64,000 nucleotides of DNA, taken from assembly GCA_910585385.1 (NCBI GenBank), contig CAJUDV010000009.1, positions 3,934-67,933 on the forward strand, read 5' to 3'. The notes under the pieces were generated by a model, which was not told where the DNA came from, did not search any database, and saw only the letters and a program-made list of their open reading frames with translations. Positions within the stretch are counted from its first letter, which is position 1, and the number at the start of each line of letters is the position of its first letter. A program made the position numbers and the translations under genes. Positions 59,159 through 64,000 of the stretch are shown here, one piece after another. Source of the DNA: an uncultured Oscillibacter sp. (GTDB lineage Bacteria > Bacillota > Clostridia > Oscillospirales > Oscillospiraceae).

Positions 59159-59235
59159 GGAGGCTTAGCTCAGCTGGTTAGAGCGCATGCTTCACACGCA
59201 TGAGGCCACTGGTTCGAGTCCAGTAGTCTCCACCA
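59159..59235 (+). tRNA. tRNA-Val (CAC)
   Basis: 77 bases with encoded CCA; acceptor GGAGGCT/AGTCTCC, anticodon loop TTCACAC with anticodon CAC. It is the last tRNA before the integrase gene of a mobile element and is the likely attachment target. Confidence 0.93.
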
Positions 59236-59239
59236 TCGG

Positions 59240-59272
59240 CCCGCCGAAACCGCGAGGTTTTGGCGGGTTTCT
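59240..59272 (+). terminator. Terminator of the tRNA operon
   Basis: CCCGCCGAAACC-GCGA-GGTTTTGGCGGG followed by TTTCTTC. Confidence 0.85.
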
Positions 59273-59321
59273 TCTGCTTTTCATAACTTTTTAGCGAGGT
59301 TTGTTTTTGAATTTTTAGGCA

Positions 59322-59341
59322 GACCCACAAGTTGACCCACA
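59322..59341. promoter_or_regulatory. Direct repeats, candidate integrase arm sites
   Basis: GACCCACA occurs at 59322 and 59334, 12 bases apart, between tRNA-Val and the integrase gene. Confidence 0.4.
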
Positions 59342-59368
59342 CGGGAAAACGACCGGAGAGAACGAAAG

Positions 59369-59397
59369 AGCACCGGGCAGGAATCCTGCCCGGTGCT
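59369..59397 (-). terminator. Terminator of the integrase gene
   Basis: Perfect stem AGCACCGGGCAGG/CCTGCCCGGTGCT; on the minus strand it is followed by CTTTCG. Confidence 0.75.
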
Positions 59398-59420
59398 GCT
59401 GTTTGAGGGCTTTCCCCCTC

Positions 59421-60578
59421 TCACATTTGACTGCTGATCACCGCTCCAATGGTGTCTGCCGCATCCTGTTTCATCTGCGCCGTGGCATGGGTATACGTGT
59501 TCAGCGTAAACCCTGCTGAGTAGTGACCCAGAGCACCAGAGAGCGTTTTCACGTCCACACCGTTCTTCAGCGATAAGGTGGCGAAAAGATGCCGCATATC
59601 ATGGAACCGGACATGCTCTGCTCCGATTGCTTTCAGGATTTTGTCGTGCGTCCGCCGGAAGGCGTCCGGATCGTACATCGTTCCGGTTTTCGGCGATGGG
59701 AACATATATGGATTATCTGGGTGCCTTTTGTGTTCCTCAATCAGGAGGTTCACCGCCTGCTGTGGAATCGCCAGCGTCCGTACAGAGTTCTGCGTCTTCG
59801 GCGGACTGACCACCAGTTCTCCCTTAATCCGATTGACCTGTTTTGTAACGGAGATTGTTCTGGCCTCGGCATCTAAGTCCGTCCAAAGGAGGGCAAGCAG
59901 TTCTCCCCTTCTCAAGCCCGTCGTCAGTTCCAGATAAAACGCAGCCAGCAGTCCCCGGCGTTCTGCCTCTGCCAGATACATACCGATCTTCTCCTGAGGC
60001 AGAATGCGCATCTCCTTTTTCTCCAGCTTCGGCAATTTACAGCCCTGAGCAGGATTGACTAAAATCAAGCGTTCCGCTACTGCCTGATCCAAGCAATTGC
60101 TCAAAAGTGTGTGGACGCCTCTGACCACTCGCGGGCTGAGAGTCTTATCTTTCAGTTCAGGGTACCCCTTGCGCTGGACTCGGCCATTTTTCTGGAGATT
60201 GTTGTAAAACCGCTGGATTTGAATGGTCGTCAATTTGTCCAGCATGCTCTTGCCAATGCCGGGAACGATATGATTCTCAATATAATTTGTGTAGTATTCG
60301 CGTGTATTTGGCCGGATACGAGGCTCGGCGTAAACCTCATACCACGTCCGCACCCACGATGCCACCGTGTAATTTCCAGCTTTGGAAATATCCAAGCGTT
60401 GACCTTCAGCAATCGCCTCTTTCAATTTCTCTTTGACTTCCGCCTGAGTCCTGCCCAAAACGTTTTTGATAATCCGTTTACCAGACTCAGGATGATAACC
60501 CGCCGTGTAGCGCCCTTCCCAGCGGCCATCCTTGCGTTTGCGAATATTTCCCTCGCCGTTTGCCCTGCGCTTTGCCAC
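59421..60578 (-). CDS. Tyrosine-family site-specific integrase
   Basis: A 385-residue recombinase: AP2-like arm-binding start (GEGNIRKRKDGRWEGRYTAG), SAM-like core-binding domain (about 60-165) and catalytic domain with TTGLRRGELLAL (Arg I), HDMRHLFA (His-x-x-Arg) and LGHYSAGFTLNTYTH (His/Trp position and Tyr nucleophile). It is of the Tn916/ICE-phage type and lies beside tRNA-Val, the likely att site. The start ATG is 4 bases from the next gene's stop codon. Codon use is AT-richer than the host genes. Confidence 0.93.
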   Translation of the reverse strand: MAKRRANGEGNIRKRKDGRWEGRYTAGYHPESGKRIIKNVLGRTQAEVKEKLKEAIAEGQRLDISKAGNYTVASWVRTWYEVYAEPRIRPNTREYYTNYIENHIVPGIGKSMLDKLTTIQIQRFYNNLQKNGRVQRKGYPELKDKTLSPRVVRGVHTLLSNCLDQAVAERLILVNPAQGCKLPKLEKKEMRILPQEKIGMYLAEAERRGLLAAFYLELTTGLRRGELLALLWTDLDAEARTISVTKQVNRIKGELVVSPPKTQNSVRTLAIPQQAVNLLIEEHKRHPDNPYMFPSPKTGTMYDPDAFRRTHDKILKAIGAEHVRFHDMRHLFATLSLKNGVDVKTLSGALGHYSAGFTLNTYTHATAQMKQDAADTIGAVISSQM

Positions 60579-60581
60579 CTG

Positions 60582-60878
60582 CTATTCACCTCCGTTTCTG
60601 ATATCGCCATCGTTATCATCCATACACTCAGCCATGATCCTGACGCCCAACCGAAAGCCCAGGATGAAATTCTCGGTTGCTGTGATGCTGTTGATTTCAT
60701 GCTGTGACCGGATGAGTTTTGTAAGAGTCTCTCGCTCGGTTTCCTCCAGCTGTTCCATGAGATGATTTTCATATTTAGCGATACGGTCCACTGCCCGCTT
60801 CAGCTCTGAGCCAGGTATCATCTGCTGCTCACAGGGTGTGATGTTGCCGTAGTAGAGATCTTCCAGAATTTTTCTCAT
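60582..60878 (-). CDS. DUF6809 protein of the mobile element
   Basis: A 98-residue helical protein with the DUF6809 pattern RKILEDLYYGNITPCEQ, KLIRSQHEINSITATENFIL and GFRLGVRIMAE. The family is common in Firmicutes ICEs and prophages; function unknown. The ATG at 60878 has AAGGAGG 9 bases upstream. It is 3 bases from the integrase stop-start junction and probably co-transcribed with it. Confidence 0.85.
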   Translation of the reverse strand: MRKILEDLYYGNITPCEQQMIPGSELKRAVDRIAKYENHLMEQLEETERETLTKLIRSQHEINSITATENFILGFRLGVRIMAECMDDNDGDIRNGGE

Positions 60879-61012
60879 TTCTCTGCCCTCCTTTTCAACT
60901 GCACAACATACCAGCACGCTGTGTCAATAGCTAGAGCCGGAGGACAGAGTTATCAGAAACTTATCATTTAACAGTTGCGGTTTCTCTTTGTATACAGTAG
61001 TGCAGCTGACGG

Positions 61013-62752
61013 CTATCCCATCGACATCGTCTGGCTGGGGGCCTGTTCCTCATGATCGTCCGCCTTGTGGCCCATGGCGATTTTCTTTTCTCTGAGCTGT
61101 ACCAGCCGCTTTCGGTCGATCTGGATTCCGCCAGGAACAGTCGGGAGTGGCATCTGCTCTTGGAAGATACGGCTCATGTGATGGAGCAGTCTGCTCACGG
61201 ACAGCATGACCGAGGGAGGTTTCAAGTTATCCCAGCGGTCCAGGAAGAACTGTGCGTATTCGTTGCCCTGAGTGGCAGACTGTGAGAACCAGTAATGGGC
61301 CTGCTCACAATCCTGTCTGTCCAGATACAACTTACCAAGAACGTATTGGGCAAACTGGTTCCCAGCTTCTGCGGACTGTGTGAAATATTCCATCGCTTTG
61401 GCGGTGTCCCTCTCTACGACTTTGCCTCTGAGATACTCCTTGCCCAACTGATAGGCGGCGCAGTCACTCCCATGGTGGGTGGCATACTCCAACCATTGGA
61501 TTCCCAACTCGGTGTCATGCACTTCCGGATTGTCGGAGAACAGGAGTTTCCCCAACTCATACTGCGCTGGAACATGACCCCGCCGGGCCGACTGATCGAA
61601 CCAGTATTGGGTTTTTACACTATCCGGGATTAGCACTGGGCCGTCTCGATAGAGCCTGCCGACGAGATACTGCGCGTCAGGGTCACCATTTTCGGCTATG
61701 TCCATGAGTTGTGCTGCCGCGTCATCCCTGTCTGCCATCGGAGCAGTGTCATCCTGAGTGGACATCCACAGCTCCCGGCAGTCGTATGACAGTTCAGAGG
61801 AATCTGCGGCGTCCTCCATCTCCTCATCCTCAAAAGTGACCTTGCCCATGCGGATGTTCTCCGCTTCATGAATGACTGCGTTTTTGATAGACCGGAACTC
61901 CTTCTGTTGAAACAGCGGCGGACGCTGACGTTCTTTCTCCGAATAGAAATCCTCCACCTGACACTGGAGTTCCCACCATACCTGATAGCACTCGTTGATG
62001 ACAGGCAGCCGTTCCATTAGATCAACGATCTCATCCACCGTTTTCTTCACGGCTTTCGGGAGATAGCCGTATTTTTTATTACTTGTTACTGACTCCAACT
62101 GAGCGACCAGAGTCATCATCAGCGATTCCACTTCTGGATGGCTGCTGAGGCTTGCCTGCATCTCCTGCGCCAGAACCTTCATTTCTTCTCTGGCCCTGCG
62201 CACCAGTTCATCTCTGGAGGAGGACTTCTGCTCGTAGGTGTGGAGCATCTCCTGCTTGAAGATATCGTTGGTCAGCGTGGACTTGATCTTCCTGATTCCA
62301 TCCTTGGAGAGGTACGCCAGTCCCGGCTTCACCGACCACGCCATCATGTGGATGTGGGGGTGGCCGCCCTCATCATGGAAGGCGGCGTACCAGCGGAAGT
62401 CGCCGGGCGGGATATTCATCGCGGCGGCGAGCTCGTTGCGGCGAGCTCGGATCAGGTTGCACCACTGAGCGGCGTGGTCGTATCCCAGCCGCTCGGCATC
62501 CTCCCGCTTGAGGGAGATGATGTGTGTCCAGATGTTGCCGGGGTATTCGTTCAGTTCTTTCATGGCGGCACCCATATCCACGTTGTCCTCATCACCGAAG
62601 AGACCGTGAGAGCGCGGGCGCTCCGCCATGTACTCCATGTAGTCGGCGGGCAGCAGCTCCACACCTTCACGGGTACCGATGTACTTCAGATAACCTCCCG
62701 GACCACCGCCACCACCCTTGATGTAGGGGCTCTTGACGATCAGTCTTGCCAT
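61013..62752 (-). CDS. MobP3-like relaxase with C-terminal Sel1 repeats
   Basis: A 579-residue protein. The relaxase part (1-200) has YIKGGGGGPGGYLKYIGTRE, the HUH-type GGHPHIHMMAWS (metal His) and YLSKDGIRKIKSTLTNDIF, as in MobP3 relaxases. The middle is helical (about 200-340). The C-terminal part (about 355-510) consists of Sel1-like repeats (ENGDPDAQYLVGRLYRDG, AEAGNQFAQYVLGKLYLDRQ). It nicks DNA at oriT for transfer; the Sel1 part may contact partner proteins. The start overlaps the end of the accessory gene by 13 bases. Confidence 0.88.
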   Translation of the reverse strand: MARLIVKSPYIKGGGGGPGGYLKYIGTREGVELLPADYMEYMAERPRSHGLFGDEDNVDMGAAMKELNEYPGNIWTHIISLKREDAERLGYDHAAQWCNLIRARRNELAAAMNIPPGDFRWYAAFHDEGGHPHIHMMAWSVKPGLAYLSKDGIRKIKSTLTNDIFKQEMLHTYEQKSSSRDELVRRAREEMKVLAQEMQASLSSHPEVESLMMTLVAQLESVTSNKKYGYLPKAVKKTVDEIVDLMERLPVINECYQVWWELQCQVEDFYSEKERQRPPLFQQKEFRSIKNAVIHEAENIRMGKVTFEDEEMEDAADSSELSYDCRELWMSTQDDTAPMADRDDAAAQLMDIAENGDPDAQYLVGRLYRDGPVLIPDSVKTQYWFDQSARRGHVPAQYELGKLLFSDNPEVHDTELGIQWLEYATHHGSDCAAYQLGKEYLRGKVVERDTAKAMEYFTQSAEAGNQFAQYVLGKLYLDRQDCEQAHYWFSQSATQGNEYAQFFLDRWDNLKPPSVMLSVSRLLHHMSRIFQEQMPLPTVPGGIQIDRKRLVQLREKKIAMGHKADDHEEQAPSQTMSMG

Positions 62753-63174
62753 TGGTCATCACCTTCAGCGCTTTCCTCACGCTCTCTGGCTTTCTGCTCA
62801 AAGGTCAGCAGTCCGTTGGTGGCTTTGACGTTCTTCACGCTGTCCGCTCGCAGTTTCCGCAGGTAGTCGCTATCCATCCGGATACAATCGAGGACGGCGC
62901 TGATTCCCATATCTGTTTCCACCGTCAGCTTGTAGAATAGCCGGGCCATCCGATCCTCGAACATCCCCAGCCGTCCATCGATAGCGGACTGGATCGCTGT
63001 TGGAAGTGTCTCGTTCTGTTCCGCCTCAAGAAGATCCTGGTAGCGCGTGATTGCTCTTTCGATAAACTCGTTTTTGCTCCGGCTGCCGTCCAGACGATAG
63101 TCCCGTTCCAATCGGAACTCCGTGATCGGAGACAGTCGAATGGTCATTTTGTGTGTGTTTTCTGATTTGCTCAT
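62740..63174 (-). CDS. Relaxosome accessory protein with ribbon-helix-helix start
   Basis: A 144-residue protein from the ATG at 63174 behind TTGGAGG. The N-terminus MTIRLSPITEFRLERDYRLD (SRSKNEFIERAI) is a ribbon-helix-helix DNA-binding pattern; the rest is helical. It lies directly before the relaxase gene, so it should bind oriT or regulate the mob genes. Confidence 0.8.
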   Translation of the reverse strand: MSKSENTHKMTIRLSPITEFRLERDYRLDGSRSKNEFIERAITRYQDLLEAEQNETLPTAIQSAIDGRLGMFEDRMARLFYKLTVETDMGISAVLDCIRMDSDYLRKLRADSVKNVKATNGLLTFEQKAREREESAEGDDQWQD

Positions 63175-63281
63175 AATATCCTCCAAGTTATGTGTTTGGT
63201 GCTGGGGAAAGTTCTGCTGCTCTAAGGGCGAGTCCCGAGATGAGGTCAGACGTGCTTTTCCCTCTCCGGAATGAGGTCGCC

Positions 63282-63541
63282 CTATACCCCCGCAAACTGC
63301 CCGCACTGCGGGCAGAAGTGGCCAGCGGGGCGCCAACAAGGCGGCACGCTTTTATCCTGCTCCTCCTCGTCTCCCGCTCCTCCTCGTCTCCCGTCTTGCG
63401 CCTCTCAACGGCTGCACAGCGGTTTGCGCTGTTGGGACGGGTCAGGTGCTGCCAGAGTAGAGACTGGGGCACACAGGGCTGTTCTGGGGCTACGGCGGTC
63501 GTATTTCTGTTGTCGACGGATGACACACCTGTGCTCCGCAT
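63282..63541 (-). pseudogene. Small zinc-ribbon-ended protein, frameshifted by a 17-bp tandem duplication
   Basis: From the ATG at 63541 one frame reads [20 protein letters not shown] and [12 protein letters not shown]. An exact 17-bp duplication (63359-63375 and 63376-63392) then changes frame. Without one copy the frame continues as GDEEEQDKSVPPCWRPAGHF, CPQCGQFAGV and a TAG at 63282, a sensible C-terminus with a CPxCG knuckle. Function unknown; it is carried between parA and the mob genes. Confidence 0.55.
63359..63392. repeat. Exact 17-bp tandem duplication
   Basis: GCTCCTCCTCGTCTCCC occurs twice in direct succession. As 17 is not a multiple of 3 it shifts the frame of the small gene that contains it. 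Confidence 0.9.
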
Positions 63542-63743
63542 CCAACTCCAGCTGGTGGAGCTGCCGTTGGTCGTGGGGCTTGCGCTGGCCCAGCATCTTG
63601 GTCAAGTCCCCCTGGGGGTCTGTGTCCAGCATGAGGACTTTCTTTCCGTCCAGCGCAAGACAAGCCCCCAGGTTGTAGACGGTAGTGCTTTTGCCAACTC
63701 CGCCCTTTTGATTTGCTACACTTATCACCTTGGGTTTCGCCAT
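63405..63743 (-). pseudogene. parA: Truncated ParA-family ATPase
   Basis: From the ATG at 63743 (AAAAAGGAGGGAAC upstream) the first 57 residues are a good ParA start: [20 protein letters not shown] with the deviant Walker A, then [20 protein letters not shown]. After KPHD near 63578 the sequence no longer resembles ParA and ends at 63405. Functional ParA needs about 250 residues, so partition activity is lost. The gene probably lost its 3' part by deletion. Confidence 0.75.
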
Positions 63744-63813
63744 ATTGGGGTTCCCTCCTTTTTCATAGATTTAGCCGCCTGCGGCGAAACAGACGGCTAT
63801 GTATGGGCATAGA

Positions 63814-63846
63814 AAAAGCCGCCTTTTCATCATTGAAAAGACGGCC
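63814..63846 (-). terminator. Minus-strand terminator upstream of parA
   Basis: On the minus strand GGCCGTCTTTTCA-ATGA-TGAAAAGGCGGC followed by TTTTTC. It ends transcription coming from beyond the window. Confidence 0.7.
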
Positions 63847-63940
63847 TATCCAGTCAAGCGATATGTGATTTTCAGGGGTATTTCAAAGGATGGCGCTAAA
63901 CCGTATGTCCGCATTTCCCCGCGTTTTGTCGTATCAAAAC

Positions 63941-64000
63941 TCATTCCTTGGTAGTAAATTCGTAGTAATTGGGGTGGTCTGTTGTCAGGAAATGCGGCGT
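63941..64000 (-). CDS. C-terminal end of a gene running off the window
   Basis: The minus strand is open from the window edge to a TGA at 63941-63943 and reads PHFLTTDHPNYYEFTTKE. Only 19 codons are visible, so no family can be named; the plausible composition and the terminator that follows at 63814-63846 support a real gene end. The other sequence from 63744 to 63940 is non-coding. Confidence 0.35.
   Translation of the reverse strand, partial: TPHFLTTDHPNYYEFTTKE

Noticed and set aside
59421..60578. The integrase as the missing integrase of the phage cluster at 9.9-22.7 kb
   Set aside because: It lies 37 kb away next to tRNA-Val with relaxase genes of its own element and different base composition.

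Overview
The window looks like a chromosomal segment of a GC-rich Gram-positive anaerobe of the Clostridia, most likely an Oscillospiraceae relative (Flavonifractor/Lawsonibacter/Oscillibacter type). This is inferred from the mix of WalR/WalK, PdaA, QueH, the PFL-family protein with its ACT partner, the double-domain 2-hydroxyacyl-CoA dehydratase activase, strong AGGAGG ribosome binding sites, frequent GTG/TTG starts and very GC-rich third positions. No rRNA gene is present to settle the species.

Layout. 1-2.4 kb (minus): walK (cut by the window edge), walR and a NUDIX hydrolase, with a 165-bp palindromic repeat between the last two. 2.6-7.7 kb: a DUF6512-like membrane protein, an XpaC/TelA cluster with two small membrane proteins, a broken XRE repressor carrying another copy of the repeat, and a TPM-domain protein with a glycine-rich tail. 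8-9.6 kb: putP. 9.9-22.7 kb: a compact, one-direction set of 18 phage genes for DNA packaging, an HK97-type head and a contractile tail, bounded by terminators and lacking integrase, repressor, replication, lysis, tail-fibre and normal tape-measure genes. 22.9-31.2 kb: pdaA, a DtxR/MntR regulator, tRNA-Ala next to a plasmid repA remnant, an ACT-hom-aspartokinase operon, an XRE cassette between long inverted repeats, and an ACT/PFL pair. 31.4-34.2 kb (minus): an ECF sigma factor with two DUF4367 proteins; the sigma gene and the distal gene share an identically spaced promoter-like motif. 34.6-40.8 kb: an M15 peptidase with a wall-binding tail, then a lipoprotein and a two-component pair. 40.8-53.1 kb: housekeeping genes (MBL hydrolase, DUF1385, prmC, PspC, recA-recX, rimO, Cdd1-like, pgsA, queH, a dehydratase activase pair). 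53.2-58.7 kb: two XRE regulators facing a membrane protein across a 33-bp perfect palindrome, then cutC, merR, a MATE exporter and an aldose epimerase. 58.8-59.2 kb: a Met-Glu-Val tRNA operon. 59.3-64 kb: the left end of an integrative mobilizable or conjugative element beside tRNA-Val (integrase, DUF6809, MobP3-like relaxase with Sel1 repeats, RHH accessory protein, truncated ParA).

The main points of interest are (i) the domesticated, gene-transfer-agent-like contractile phage cluster with an apparent deletion where the tape measure should be; (ii) a family of ~165-bp palindromic elements whose TAG/CTA ends supply stop codons to neighbouring genes; (iii) an ECF regulon read directly from a repeated promoter motif; (iv) a two-gene regulator cassette enclosed by long nested inverted repeats; and (v) several decaying mobile-element fragments whose lesions can be seen exactly.
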